Positions 7,517 through 17,030 of a DNA stretch of 50,354 bases are shown one piece after another. The stretch lies in contig MPNA01000009.1 in the NCBI GenBank assembly GCA_002238785.1, forward strand, positions 72,189-122,542. The letters run 5' to 3'. The notes under the pieces were generated by a model. It was not told the DNA's origin, did not search any database, and was given only the letters and a program-made list of their open reading frames with translations. The DNA comes from a bacterium OM1 bin76 (GTDB taxonomy: Bacteria; Actinomycetota; Acidimicrobiia; Spongiisociales; ZC4RG35). The position numbers and the translations under genes are program-made. Position 1 is the stretch's first letter; each line of letters starts with the position of its first letter.

Positions 7517-8317
7517 ATGACCCCCGTTCGGGACAGTCAGCCAGGGTCTCTTTCCAAAGGTCTGTGTATTTTGACTTCCTTCGACGAGAAGTCACCGGCC
7601 CTCAGTATCGCCGAGATAGCCAGGCGCACGGAAATCAGCCGAGCCAGCGTCTACCGACTGGTCGGCGCCTTGCAGCAACTGGGCTACATCCGCAAAGACG
7701 GTCGGCTCTACCGGCCCTCCAAGAAGGTGCTCCAACTGGGGGTGGCCGCAGTCGAGTCACGAGAGTTTCTGGATCACATCCGGCCCTATCTGGACATGAT
7801 CATTTCAGCTCTTCCCGAGGCGACCGCCATCAATTACGGCGTTCTGGAAGGCACCGACATCATCTATCTGGCCCGCTGTCACCAAGACGACATCATCACC
7901 ATCAATCTCCGGGTAGGGAGTCGGCTCCCCGCTCATTTGAGTTCGCTGGGGAAGGCCATTCTTTCCCAGATGGCCCCGGATGAAGCTGAGAAGGTGGTTG
8001 CAGAAATGACTTTCGAACGGCGGACCTCCACCACGATCAGCGGCCCTGATCAATACTGGGCCGAATTGGATAAGGCCCGTGTCAGTGGTATCGCCCTCAA
8101 CAATCAGGAACTGACCATGGGGCTGCGATCCGTGGCTGCGCCAGTGTTCCATGGGTCGGAGGTGGTCGGAGCAGTTGGGGTGGCCACTCTGACCACCAGG
8201 GCCGACCTGGAGACCTTGGAATGCGACTACGGGCCGGTGCTCGTGTCTTTCGCAAGACAGATCAGTGAGGAAATCTCGGGATTGCGGTTCGACAACCGGG
8301 TTCCCATCCACAGCTGA
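7517..8317 (+). CDS. IclR-family transcriptional regulator
   Basis: The protein of 266 residues has the standard length. A winged helix-turn-helix occupies about residues 12-75 (SIAEIARRTEISRASVYRLVGAL, then LGYIRKDG), and the IclR effector domain covers about 90-255, with LSSLGKAILS, ISGIALNNQEL-like VSGIALNNQ and ADLETLECDYGPVLVSFA at the expected places. It lies inside the locus between the EthD-like gene and livH, in the same direction, and most likely controls the locus in response to substrate or a pathway acid. The start ATG at 7517 gives a short arm before the HTH, as usual. Candidate targets are the 5052-5367 region and possibly the 7102-7171 gap. Confidence 0.95.
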   Translation: MTPVRDSQPGSLSKGLCILTSFDEKSPALSIAEIARRTEISRASVYRLVGALQQLGYIRKDGRLYRPSKKVLQLGVAAVESREFLDHIRPYLDMIISALPEATAINYGVLEGTDIIYLARCHQDDIITINLRVGSRLPAHLSSLGKAILSQMAPDEAEKVVAEMTFERRTSTTISGPDQYWAELDKARVSGIALNNQELTMGLRSVAAPVFHGSEVVGAVGVATLTTRADLETLECDYGPVLVSFARQISEEISGLRFDNRVPIHS

Positions 8318-8375
8318 CCATGAACTGTCTTTGTCCACGAAACCCGGCCCCACCCGGCGAAACCAGGCTGAACTC

Positions 8376-9239
8376 ATGAATTGGGACATCATAGGACAGC
8401 AACTGTGGAACGGTCTGCTGAGCGGTTCCATCTATGTCATATTCGCGGCCGGGTTGAGCCTGGTGTTCGGGGTGATGAGAGTGATAAACATGGCCCACGG
8501 CGAGCTGACCATGCTTGGCGCCATGCTGCTCTATACGGTCACCAAGCTGGTGGGCCTGGGATACTTCGCAGGAGCGGCGCTGGTGGTGGTGGTGATGGCT
8601 ATGGCGGGTTTTCTGGTCAATCGAGTCACCGTGCGACCGTTCCTGGGACGGTCGGAGTTGGTGGTGATCCTCTCCACCGTTGCCCTCAGTTTCATGCTGC
8701 TCAACGGCAGTCTGGTGGTGTGGGGGTCGACGCCCAAGGGGGTGGACGAGCCTTTCAATGAGATAGTGAAGTTGGGGGGCGTCTACATCACGACCGCGGG
8801 CCTGCTGCTGGTGGGAGTCTGCTTCACGGCTGTCCTCGCCCTCTACCTCATGCTTACCCGCACCAAGCTGGGAAAGAAGACTCGGGCTACCGGTCAGAAC
8901 CTGCTGGGCGCCCGTCTGATCGGCATCAACACTACGGCGGTGTATGACACCACCTTGATCATGGCCTCTGGCTTGGCGGCGCTGGCCGGGGTGCTCATAG
9001 TCCTCGTGTCGACCGCATCTCCCAATTTGGGCCAGCCTTTGCTTATCACTGGTTTTGCGGTGGTGATCGTGGCCGGCATGGGAAACGTGGCCGGAGCGGT
9101 GGCGGTTGGATTGTTCCTGGGTGTGACCGAAGCACTGTTTGGCCAATTCATCTCTACCTATTACCGCCAGGGATATTTATACGTGGTGATGATCATTGTC
9201 CTGCTACTGCGCCCCCAGGGCCTGTTCGGGAGAAAGTGA
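8376..9239 (+). CDS. livH: Branched-chain amino-acid-type ABC transporter permease LivH
   Basis: The inner-membrane permease of about 287 residues starts at the ATG at 8376 (MNWDIIGQQLWNGL), which gives the typical LivH N-terminus. The frame continues upstream into the IclR gene, but that extension is hydrophilic and unrelated. The family marker GLSLVFGVMRVINMAHGELTMLG-type loop is present, as are about eight hydrophobic segments and the cytoplasmic coupling region near ARLIGINTTAVYDTTLIMASGLAALAG (split here only for description). With LivM it forms the channel. livM begins one base after its stop. Confidence 0.94.
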   Translation: MNWDIIGQQLWNGLLSGSIYVIFAAGLSLVFGVMRVINMAHGELTMLGAMLLYTVTKLVGLGYFAGAALVVVVMAMAGFLVNRVTVRPFLGRSELVVILSTVALSFMLLNGSLVVWGSTPKGVDEPFNEIVKLGGVYITTAGLLLVGVCFTAVLALYLMLTRTKLGKKTRATGQNLLGARLIGINTTAVYDTTLIMASGLAALAGVLIVLVSTASPNLGQPLLITGFAVVIVAGMGNVAGAVAVGLFLGVTEALFGQFISTYYRQGYLYVVMIIVLLLRPQGLFGRK

Positions 9240-9240
9240 G

Positions 9241-10263
9241 ATGCAGGTGAGGTCGCCTTTGAGGTACTGGTTCGGTGTTCCGGTGTTGGTGGTGGCGCTC
9301 CTGGCGCCGGTGTCGCTTTTCACCAATTCCTACAACCGGGGGCTACTGGTTCTGATCGCCATCTACGCGGTTGGCGGTCTCAGCCTCGATTACATCATGG
9401 GTGAGATGGGACAATTCTCCTTTGGGCATGCCGCTTTTTGGGGGTTCGGGGCCTATGTCTCTGCCAAGCTCGCCCTCGACCTGGGAATCTCTCCCTGGTT
9501 CGGTTTCGTGGCCGCGCCGGTGGCCGCGGGTCTGGTGGGTTTGCTGATCGGGTACATCGCTCTACGAAGAACCCGGGGGCTGGAGTTAGCGATCGTGACC
9601 CTGGGTTTCGGAGTGCTGGCCTGGACGGTTGCGTTGCGTTGGAGACCGGTCACCGGCGGACCTTCAGGGCTTAGACAGATTCCTCCCCCAAGTCTGTTCG
9701 GCTGGGAAATACGGTCGGAGATGGCGTACTACTACTTTGCTCTGATATTGCTCTTGGGGGTGGTGTTCATCTTGTCCAGGATGCGGGAGGCCCGATTCGG
9801 GCGGGCAGTGCGCAGCATTCACGAGAACGAGGATCTTGCCAAATCGATCGGCGTCTCAGCCACCAAGTACTACGTTCTGGCATTCTCCTTCGCCTGTGCG
9901 ATGGTGGGCTTCTCGGGGGCGTTGTATGCCCATCATTTCCGCTTTGTCAATCCCAATCTCTTGGGCCTTCAATACATGTTCATCTTCCTGATAGTGGTCC
10001 TGGTGGGAGGAACGGGAACTCTGTGGGGCCCGGTAATGGGGTCGGTCATCTTCGTTCTGGTGAGCGAGTGGTTGAGGGCCCTTCAAGAATATCGGTTCCT
10101 GATTTTCGGGGTGGTGTTGCTGCTGGTGGTGTTGTTCATGCCAAGTGGTGTTTACCCGGCCCTTCAGAAGGCGTCCGGGCGGCTTCGGGAGCGAAGCGAC
10201 TCCAAAGGTCAGGTCTTCTCCGGAGGGCAAAAGCATGAATCCGGCGGAGCCAAGGGAGGGTAG
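9241..10263 (+). CDS. livM: Branched-chain amino-acid-type ABC transporter permease LivM
   Basis: The permease of about 340 residues starts at the ATG at 9241, immediately after the livH stop. It has multiple hydrophobic segments and the family blocks LSLDYIMGEMGQFSFGHAAFWGFGAY (loop resembling GQxSLGHAAFxxxGAY), LELAIVTLGFG and RSIHENEDLAKSIGVSATKYYVLAFS (cytoplasmic EAA-like coupling loop). The hydrophilic tail after the last segment (about 25 residues) is ordinary for LivM. livG follows after two bases, so transporter subunits are tightly co-translated. Confidence 0.94.
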   Translation: MQVRSPLRYWFGVPVLVVALLAPVSLFTNSYNRGLLVLIAIYAVGGLSLDYIMGEMGQFSFGHAAFWGFGAYVSAKLALDLGISPWFGFVAAPVAAGLVGLLIGYIALRRTRGLELAIVTLGFGVLAWTVALRWRPVTGGPSGLRQIPPPSLFGWEIRSEMAYYYFALILLLGVVFILSRMREARFGRAVRSIHENEDLAKSIGVSATKYYVLAFSFACAMVGFSGALYAHHFRFVNPNLLGLQYMFIFLIVVLVGGTGTLWGPVMGSVIFVLVSEWLRALQEYRFLIFGVVLLLVVLFMPSGVYPALQKASGRLRERSDSKGQVFSGGQKHESGGAKGG

Positions 10264-10265
10264 CG

Positions 10266-11033
10266 ATGCCGATTCTTCAGACCGATGGGCTCACCAAGCT
10301 GTTCGGCGGTCTATCGGCTGTTGACGATCTGGACCTGCGGGTGGAGGAGGGTGAGATCATGGGGTTGATCGGTCCGAACGGTTCCGGCAAGACCACCGCT
10401 TTGAATCTCATTACCGGATTCATCAAACCGACCCGGGGAGTGGTTACCTATCAGGGAGAGAACATCACCGGCGCCCAGCCTCACGATCTCGCTCGGATCG
10501 GATTGGTCCGGACATTCCAGATCACCACCTTGTTCGAGAACTTGACGGTTCGCGACAATGTTCTCCACGGCAGCCATCTCAACAACCCCACCTCCCTGAT
10601 AGGGTCTCTGACCCGGTCCCGTAAGTACCGGGAGCAATGTGCGGTCCTGGAGGAACAGGTCCAGGAATTTCTGGCAATTGTTGGTCTGGACGGACGCATC
10701 GACGCGGTGGCTCGTGACCTGTCTGCCGGCGAACACCGGTATTTGGAGATTGCCGTCGCTCTGGCCGCAAGACCCCGGATGCTGATGCTCGATGAACCTG
10801 CCACCGGGTTGAACCCCGAGGAGGCGAGGTTTCTGATGGACCTGATCAGAACCTTGCGAGATCAGGGTGTGACGGTGTTGCTGGTCGAGCACAATATGCG
10901 ACTGATAACCAACATTTGCACCAGGATTACGGTGCTCAACTTCGGGGCCAAGATTGCAGAGGGCACTCCCGAAGAGATAGTTGGCAACGAAGATGTGGTG
11001 ACCGCCTATCTGGGGAAGCGTCGCGGTGCTTGA
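10266..11033 (+). CDS. livG: ABC transporter ATP-binding protein LivG
   Basis: The ATPase of 255 residues has Walker A GPNGSGKTTA (about 36-45), Q-loop FQITTLFENLTV, signature LSAGEHRYLEIA (the LSAGE variant typical of LivG), Walker B MLMLDEPATGL and the switch His in LLVEHNM. The C-terminal segment IAEGTPEEIVGNEDVVTAYLG is the LivG/LivF ending. It supplies energy to the LivHM channel. Its last 8 bases overlap the GTG start of livF. Confidence 0.96.
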   Translation: MPILQTDGLTKLFGGLSAVDDLDLRVEEGEIMGLIGPNGSGKTTALNLITGFIKPTRGVVTYQGENITGAQPHDLARIGLVRTFQITTLFENLTVRDNVLHGSHLNNPTSLIGSLTRSRKYREQCAVLEEQVQEFLAIVGLDGRIDAVARDLSAGEHRYLEIAVALAARPRMLMLDEPATGLNPEEARFLMDLIRTLRDQGVTVLLVEHNMRLITNICTRITVLNFGAKIAEGTPEEIVGNEDVVTAYLGKRRGA

Positions 11034-11730
11034 AATCAGTTCTTTGAATGTGGCCTACGGGCGGGTGCAGGTGCTGTTCGATGTCTCGATCAGCGTCGGC
11101 CAAGGAGAATTGGTGACCGTCATCGGCGCCAACGGAGCCGGCAAGACCACCCTGCTGCTCACCGTTTCTGGAGTGCTCCGATCCATAGGGGGAGAGATCA
11201 CATTCGACGGGGACCGGATCGATCGCCTCAGACCTCACGAGATAGTCGGCATGGGCCTGGGTCATGTACCCCAGGGCAAGGAACTCTTCCCGGCCATGAC
11301 GGTGCTCGAAAACCTGGAAATGGGCGCTCACCTGGTCAAGGAGCAGGATGAATACCAGCATCGGCTGGCCAGGGCGTTCGATTTCTTCCCACGGCTTTCC
11401 GAGCGGGCTCGGCAAAGAGCCGGCACACTCAGCGGCGGGGAGCAACAAATGCTGGCCATCGCCAGGGCGTTGATGGGCAACCCCCGTCTGCTGCTGCTGG
11501 ATGAGCCGTCGGCAGGTTTGGCTCCCATCATCGTCGACCAACTGGCAGAGATCATCCTTGACATGAACGAGCAGGGCCTGACGGTGTTGCTGGTGGAACA
11601 GAATGCCTTTCTGGCGCTGGAGATCGCCAAGAAGGCCTATGTGATGGAATCGGGACTGGTGGTGGAGAGTGGTGACACCGCAGTGGTACGGAAGAGTGAT
11701 CTGGTGCGACGCGCCTATCTTGGGATCTGA
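11026..11730 (+). CDS. livF: ABC transporter ATP-binding protein LivF
   Basis: The second ATPase has 234 residues and begins MLEISSLNVAYGRVQVLFDVS-type, as LivF proteins do. Walker A is GANGAGKTT, the signature LSGGEQQMLAIARAL, Walker B LLLLDEPSAGLAP and the switch region LLVEQNAF. The GTG at 11026 overlaps the livG stop by 8 bases; this start gives the correct N-terminus. The HyuA gene starts two bases after the stop, which ties the transporter to the downstream enzymes. Confidence 0.96.
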   Translation: MLEISSLNVAYGRVQVLFDVSISVGQGELVTVIGANGAGKTTLLLTVSGVLRSIGGEITFDGDRIDRLRPHEIVGMGLGHVPQGKELFPAMTVLENLEMGAHLVKEQDEYQHRLARAFDFFPRLSERARQRAGTLSGGEQQMLAIARALMGNPRLLLLDEPSAGLAPIIVDQLAEIILDMNEQGLTVLLVEQNAFLALEIAKKAYVMESGLVVESGDTAVVRKSDLVRRAYLGI

Positions 11731-11732
11731 GC

Positions 11733-13787
11733 ATGGACCTACGGATCGGAGTTGACATCGGCGGGACCTTCACCGACTGGGTGATGGTGGATGGGGAGGG
11801 AAACGTGCAGGTTGTGAAGACCCCAACCACGCCTGATGGCTTCGGGGGAGTGTTCAACGCCATGGGAGAGGCCGCAGTGGGCGGGGACAGGTTCTTGTCC
11901 TTTTCGCATGGGACCACCCTCGGGACCAACGCCCTCATCCAAAGACGTTTGCCACGGGTGGCCATAGTCACCACCAAAGGGGTCACCGCGGTGCTGACCC
12001 AGGCGGCCCGGGGCTCCAAGGAGGACATCTGGGACATTTACCACGACTCTCCCCGACCCTCGATCGTCAAGCCCCGGGATCGCTTGGAGGTCACCGAGAG
12101 GACCCTGAGTTCCGGGGAGATAAGAACCCCATTGGATGAGGCCGAGGCGAGGAAAGCGGCCCGCATCCTCGCAGGGCGCGGAATCCGGACCATCGCGGTG
12201 TGCTTCCTGCACTCCTATACCAACGGTCGAAACGAACGGAGAATGAAGGAGATCATCCTGGAGGAGTATCCCGAGGCCTTGGTGCGCACCTCCCATGAGA
12301 CCATCCCTCGGATTCTGGAGTACGAGCGTTTTACCACCACCATCCTCAACGTGGCGCTGATCCCAGTGATGATCGACTACCTGGAGGCCCTGGAGCGGGG
12401 TCTGAGGGGCCGGGACTACCAGGGCGACGTGATGATCGTGCAGTCGGCGGGAGGTTTGATGGGGGTGGAGGCCACCGCCAACATCCCGGTGCGGACCGCC
12501 AATTCGGGTCCCTCGGCGGGGGCCATCGCGGCCCGGGAGATTGCCTCCCTAACCGGTTTTGGAAATGTCATCGGCCTGGACATCGGGGGAACCAGCACCG
12601 ATGTCTCGGTAACCCTGGACGGCCAGATACGGACCACCGGGACCTGGCAGGTGGAGTGGGGTCACCCGATCATGTTCCCCGCGGTCGACATCACCACGGT
12701 TGGCGCCGGAGGAGGATCGGTGGCTTGGTTTGACCCTGGAGGGGCGCTTCGCTCCGGGCCTCACAGTATGGGCGCAGTTCCCGGACCCGCCTGCTATGGC
12801 AAGGGCGGGGACCAGCCTACCAACACCGATGCCCATGTGGTATTGGGCAACCTGCGGCCGGGAGCCATGCTGGGTGGGGCGATGGAGATCTCTGCCGAGT
12901 TGGCGGAGAAGGTCATCCAAGAGAGAATAGGGCTGAGGCTCGGCAGTGATCCCGTCTCGGCCGCGGCTGCGGTGATCGCGGTCGCCGAGGCGAACATGGC
13001 AAACGCCATCAGGCTGGCGACCATGCGGCGAGGGTTGGATCCCCGCGACTTCGCCATGGTGGCTTTCGGCGGCGCCGGTCCCTTCCACGGCGCCAGGGTG
13101 GCGGCCGAGTTGCGGATCCCAACCGTCATAGTGCCTCCCAGTCCCGGGCTCACCTCGGCGTTGGGGTGTCTGATGGCCGACATCCAGCACGACTTGGAAG
13201 CCACAATGTTCTACGGTGACGCGGCTGCGGTGGACGTCGAGGAGATGAACGCCCGGTTTGACGAGTTCGACACCCAGGTGCGGGCCGCCTTGGATCGAGA
13301 GGGCATTCCTGCGGAACGACAGTTCGTGAAGCGGACCATAGACATGTGCTACGCGGGGCAGTGGAGGGTGTTCCCCATACCGGTCACCGGCAAGATGACC
13401 ACAAAGAGCCTGGCGGAGAGCGTTGATCTCTTCAAGAGGCTGTATCTGCAGAGATTCACGTTCGACCTTGGGGAGCGGGAGGTGGAGGTGCACGGCATCA
13501 GCGTGACGGGCACCGGAATCACCGACAAGTATCAGCCCAAACCTGTCGAGGCCGTGTCCGACCGCGCCCCCGAACCGGACTCAAGGCTGGTGTACTGGCG
13601 GGAGGCCGGAGGCTGGGCGGATACGCCGGTGTGGTCCCGTCCCTCGTTGTCGCCGGGTTTCCGCACCGTAGGTCCGGCTGTCGTGGAGCAGATGGACTCC
13701 ACGACCCTGGTACCGCCCGGAATGACCATGAGGGTCGACCGGTACCTCAACCTGATCCTGGACACCACCGGCGGAGGAGAGGGATGA
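11733..13787 (+). CDS. hyuA: Hydantoinase/oxoprolinase family protein, HyuA-type subunit (set 1)
   Basis: This is the ATP-binding subunit of the hydantoinase/5-oxoprolinase/acetophenone carboxylase superfamily (684 residues, normal length). The N-terminal ATPase-like motif DIGGTFTDWVMVDG is at 9-22, GTTLGTNALIQR near 63-74, a second phosphate motif GLDIGGTSTDVS near 277, and the block TTVGAGGGSVAWFD near 318; a C-terminal domain follows from about 505. In characterised members the A and B subunits together use ATP to hydrolyse cyclic amides such as N-methylhydantoin or 5-oxoproline, or to carboxylate ketones. No gamma subunit of the acetone/acetophenone carboxylase kind lies nearby, which favours amide-ring hydrolysis. 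The stop overlaps the next ATG (ATGA). Confidence 0.93.
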   Translation: MDLRIGVDIGGTFTDWVMVDGEGNVQVVKTPTTPDGFGGVFNAMGEAAVGGDRFLSFSHGTTLGTNALIQRRLPRVAIVTTKGVTAVLTQAARGSKEDIWDIYHDSPRPSIVKPRDRLEVTERTLSSGEIRTPLDEAEARKAARILAGRGIRTIAVCFLHSYTNGRNERRMKEIILEEYPEALVRTSHETIPRILEYERFTTTILNVALIPVMIDYLEALERGLRGRDYQGDVMIVQSAGGLMGVEATANIPVRTANSGPSAGAIAAREIASLTGFGNVIGLDIGGTSTDVSVTLDGQIRTTGTWQVEWGHPIMFPAVDITTVGAGGGSVAWFDPGGALRSGPHSMGAVPGPACYGKGGDQPTNTDAHVVLGNLRPGAMLGGAMEISAELAEKVIQERIGLRLGSDPVSAAAAVIAVAEANMANAIRLATMRRGLDPRDFAMVAFGGAGPFHGARVAAELRIPTVIVPPSPGLTSALGCLMADIQHDLEATMFYGDAAAVDVEEMNARFDEFDTQVRAALDREGIPAERQFVKRTIDMCYAGQWRVFPIPVTGKMTTKSLAESVDLFKRLYLQRFTFDLGEREVEVHGISVTGTGITDKYQPKPVEAVSDRAPEPDSRLVYWREAGGWADTPVWSRPSLSPGFRTVGPAVVEQMDSTTLVPPGMTMRVDRYLNLILDTTGGGEG

Positions 13788-15637
13788 CGAACCAACAGGC
13801 AGCAGGGCCGAATCCTGCCTCCGAGGTCGATCCGGTGACTTTCTCGATCCTGTCCAGCGCCTTTGTGAGCCTGGTGGACGAGATGGTGGGCGCCTTGCGG
13901 GATGCCTGCCTGTCGTTCGTGATCTACTGCGGGGATGTCAGCGGTGGGCTGCTCAACGCCCGGGGTGAATTGGTCGCTCAGGGCACCCGTGATGTGGCGG
14001 TGCACGTGGGGGCCCTGCAGCCCAGCACCAAGGCGGTGATAGAGGACTTCGGCGAGGTGGAGCAGGGCATCGAAGAAGGAGATGTCTTTGCCTTCAACGA
14101 GCCTTACCGGGGAGGTACCCACCTTCCCGACATGACCTTCATCAGCCCGATCTTCTGGAAGGACGAACTGATCGCCTTCACCGCCACCAAGGGCCATTGG
14201 TCGGATGTGGGTGGCGCCACCCCCGGCTCCATGAACGCCCTGGCCGCCGACATCTACGCCGAAGGCCTGGTCATCCCGCCGCTCAAGGTGGTCTCCCGGG
14301 GGGTGATGCGCCACGACGTGCGAAACCTGATCATGGCCAACATCCGCATACCCGTCAACTCCACCGGCGACCTGATCGCTCACATAGAAGCCGCCCGGGT
14401 TGGGGAGAGGCGACTCCACAGCCTCATAGAGAAGTACGGGCTGGACACGGTGGTGGGGTCGATGGAGGGCACCCTTGACCACTCCGAGCGGGAGTTGGCG
14501 GCGGTGATACTCGAGTGCGAGGAGGGCGCCTGGGAGACCGAGGACTTCATCGACTACGACCCCCAGGCGCCTGATGAGGGTCCGGTGAAGGTGTCATTGA
14601 AGATGACCATCCAGCATGACCCGCCGCGGGTCATCTACGACATGAGAGGGTCGGGACCGCCTGTCCAGTCCGGTATGAACGGCACTCGGGGATCCACTTT
14701 CGGGGCCTTGGTGGCCGGCACCAAGTACATATTCCCCAAACCTCTGATGAATGCCGGGTGGTTGCGCATCATCAAAGCGGTGTTTCCCGAGACCAGCGTT
14801 GTCAACGCGGTCAGACCCTACGCAGTTTGCGGGGAGGTCTCCGGCGCCTACGAGAAGACCACTGCCTGCGTCCAGCGGGTGTGGGCGCAGGTTCTTCCGC
14901 GACGCTCCTTCGCCGGCAACTTCAACCTCGAGTATGTGGTGGCCGGCGGGATAGATGATCGACCCGGCCGGAACAACAACTACTTCGTCTACTACCACTG
15001 GCACACCGGCGGATGGGGCGGAAAGTTTGGGGCGGACGGCCGAGACTGCGGGGCGGCCATCTTCGGGCTGGGAATCTTGAACCAGTCGACTGAGGTGATC
15101 GAGAGATTGTGGCCGGTGACCTTTGATCGCCTGGCGCCGGTCACCGACTCGATGGGGGCGGGGCGTTGGAGGGGAGGCGCCGGTCTGGAGTCCGTGCTCA
15201 GAGTGGAGAATGCCGGTGGAGTCCGCCTTTCCTACATCGCCGACCGTGGAGAGGACGGCCCGGGCGGCCCCAGGGGCCTGTTCGGAGGCGCCGACGGGAT
15301 TCCCATCCGGGTGCTGAAGAACATCGGCACTGACGACGAGGAGAACCTACCCATCTACTTTGCGGATGAATTCGTCGGGCAGCACGGCAACTTCTATCAC
15401 GTTTCCTCGGGAGGCGGGGGGTACGGTGATCCGCTGGAGAGGGATCCGGAGGCCGTGATGGAGGATGTCATGGACAAATACATCTCGATGCGTTCTGCCC
15501 TGGAGCACTATGGGGTCGTGATGGAAGTCCGGGACGCCGAACTGTTGGATTACAGAATCGATTTCGAAGCCACCCAAGCTCTGCGGGCCGAAAGGAGGGC
15601 CGCTAGGTCTAACGGAGGAGAAACCAGCCATGAGTGA
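13784..15637 (+). CDS. hyuB: Hydantoinase/oxoprolinase family protein, HyuB-type subunit (set 1)
   Basis: The 617-residue protein is a HyuB-type subunit, starting at the ATG overlapping the hyuA stop. Family blocks are VDPVTFSILSSAF, FNEPYRGGTHLPDMTFISP, ATKGHWSDVGGATPGSMN, IYAEGLVIPPLKV, and the Gly-rich C-terminus SSGGGGYGDPLERDPEAVMEDV. It pairs with the A subunit just upstream. The tail after the SMRSALEHYGVVM block is somewhat longer than usual. Its last 8 bases overlap the start of the aminotransferase gene, which suggests that the ring-opened product is passed to an amine-handling enzyme. Confidence 0.93.
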   Translation: MTNQQAAGPNPASEVDPVTFSILSSAFVSLVDEMVGALRDACLSFVIYCGDVSGGLLNARGELVAQGTRDVAVHVGALQPSTKAVIEDFGEVEQGIEEGDVFAFNEPYRGGTHLPDMTFISPIFWKDELIAFTATKGHWSDVGGATPGSMNALAADIYAEGLVIPPLKVVSRGVMRHDVRNLIMANIRIPVNSTGDLIAHIEAARVGERRLHSLIEKYGLDTVVGSMEGTLDHSERELAAVILECEEGAWETEDFIDYDPQAPDEGPVKVSLKMTIQHDPPRVIYDMRGSGPPVQSGMNGTRGSTFGALVAGTKYIFPKPLMNAGWLRIIKAVFPETSVVNAVRPYAVCGEVSGAYEKTTACVQRVWAQVLPRRSFAGNFNLEYVVAGGIDDRPGRNNNYFVYYHWHTGGWGGKFGADGRDCGAAIFGLGILNQSTEVIERLWPVTFDRLAPVTDSMGAGRWRGGAGLESVLRVENAGGVRLSYIADRGEDGPGGPRGLFGGADGIPIRVLKNIGTDDEENLPIYFADEFVGQHGNFYHVSSGGGGYGDPLERDPEAVMEDVMDKYISMRSALEHYGVVMEVRDAELLDYRIDFEATQALRAERRAARSNGGETSHE

Positions 15638-16985
15638 CGCAAGACAGCAATTCATCGACCTTTACACCCGGCGCACGCCCGGATCGCTGAGGCTGTATGA
15701 ACAGGCAAGAAAGCACCTGCCGGGCGGAGTCCCGGGCAACGCCGGCTTTCGCCCCCCGTACCCGTTGTATGTGGACCGGGCCAGCGGCCCCTTTCTGTGG
15801 GATGTCGACGGAAATCAGTACATCGACTCGCTGATCGGCGGCGGTCCCCACATCCTGGGTCATTCCCCGCCCCCGGTGATGAATGCCGTCGCCGATCAGC
15901 TTTCGAGGGGGACCAGCACCATAGCACCCTCACCCAACAACCTGGCCATGGCAGAAATCATCCGAAAGCACATGCCGCATATGGAGATGATTCGCTTCGT
16001 CCACACCGGTTCAGAGGCGGTCCACATGTCGATGCGGGTGGCCCGCGCCTTCACCGGCAGGCGGAAGATCGGCAAGTTCGAAGGCAATTTCCACGGCGGC
16101 TATGACAATCTGCTGATCAGTGGAACCTCCTACGGGGGACCCGAGGAACGCCCGGTGGCACTGCCTGAGGGGGCCGGCATCCCCCAGGGAGTCCTGGACG
16201 ACACGGTGGTCCTGCCGTTCAACAACACCGACGCCACCGTGGCCCTGATCGAGGAGCACGCCTCGGAACTGGCCGGCGTGGTGGTGGAAGCTGTGGGAGG
16301 AACCTGGCTGGCTGGAATCGTGGCCGAGCAGGACTTCCTGGAGGCTCTTCGGGAGGTCACCGCTCGCCATGGGATCCTCCTGATCTTCGACGAGGTGATC
16401 ACGGGATTCCGGGTGGCCCTGGGTGGGAGCACCGCCGTCACGGGAGTCACCCCTGACCTGGTGGCGCTGGCCAAGACCATCGGCGGGGGGTTGCCGATGG
16501 GCGCTTTCGGGGGACGGCGCGATGTGATGGAGCAGGTTGTGACCCCCCCACGCGACGCCTCAGACAAACGGGTCACCATCTTCCAGTCGGGGACCTTCCA
16601 GACCAACCTGGTGTCATTGGCAGCCGGTTTGGCGATGCTGTCGGAACTAGAGAAACCTGGTGTGTACGAGAAGCTGAACGACACGGGCGACCGGGTGCGC
16701 GAGGGGATCGAGAAAATCGGCGCCAACGTGGGAATCGGGGTCCAGGCCACCGGGCAGGGTCCCATCTTCGGCGTGTACTTTGCTGATGAACCGGTGCGCA
16801 GCATCCGGGATGTGCTGGCAAGCGACCGGGAGATGGCGGGGACCTTCTATCTGGGCCTGGTGGCCCATGGAGTCTACATCACCCCCTATCACTTGGGCTT
16901 CACCAACGCATCCCAGAGCGAAGCGGAGGTCGACGGGGTACTCGACATCTGCCAAACGGTGCTCGAGACAATTAAGGACAGTTGA
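15630..16985 (+). CDS. Class III aminotransferase, glutamate-1-semialdehyde-aminomutase-like (set 1)
   Basis: The PLP enzyme of 451 residues begins with YTRRTPGSLRLYEQARKHLPGGV, the N-terminal style of glutamate-1-semialdehyde 2,1-aminomutase-like proteins that occur in catabolic clusters. It has VHTGSEAVHMSMRVARAFTG (phosphate cup), the Asp of IFDEVITGFR, the Schiff-base Lys282 in LAKTIGGGLPMGAFGG, and the SGTFQTN block. It is clearly not the haem-pathway HemL by context. It would move or remove an amino group from an omega- or beta-amino acid made by HyuAB. A second enzyme of this kind is at 24143. ATG at 15630 overlaps the hyuB stop by 8 bases. Confidence 0.92.
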   Translation: MSDARQQFIDLYTRRTPGSLRLYEQARKHLPGGVPGNAGFRPPYPLYVDRASGPFLWDVDGNQYIDSLIGGGPHILGHSPPPVMNAVADQLSRGTSTIAPSPNNLAMAEIIRKHMPHMEMIRFVHTGSEAVHMSMRVARAFTGRRKIGKFEGNFHGGYDNLLISGTSYGGPEERPVALPEGAGIPQGVLDDTVVLPFNNTDATVALIEEHASELAGVVVEAVGGTWLAGIVAEQDFLEALREVTARHGILLIFDEVITGFRVALGGSTAVTGVTPDLVALAKTIGGGLPMGAFGGRRDVMEQVVTPPRDASDKRVTIFQSGTFQTNLVSLAAGLAMLSELEKPGVYEKLNDTGDRVREGIEKIGANVGIGVQATGQGPIFGVYFADEPVRSIRDVLASDREMAGTFYLGLVAHGVYITPYHLGFTNASQSEAEVDGVLDICQTVLETIKDS

Positions 16986-17030
16986 CTCCTTGATCCGGAC
17001 TGCAGACGCATTCGGAGGTCGGCGGGCAAC

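Noticed and set aside
11733-16985. Acetone/acetophenone carboxylase operon
   Set aside because: HyuA/HyuB resemble carboxylase subunits, but no gamma or accessory subunit is present and aminotransferases follow, which points to amide hydrolysis.
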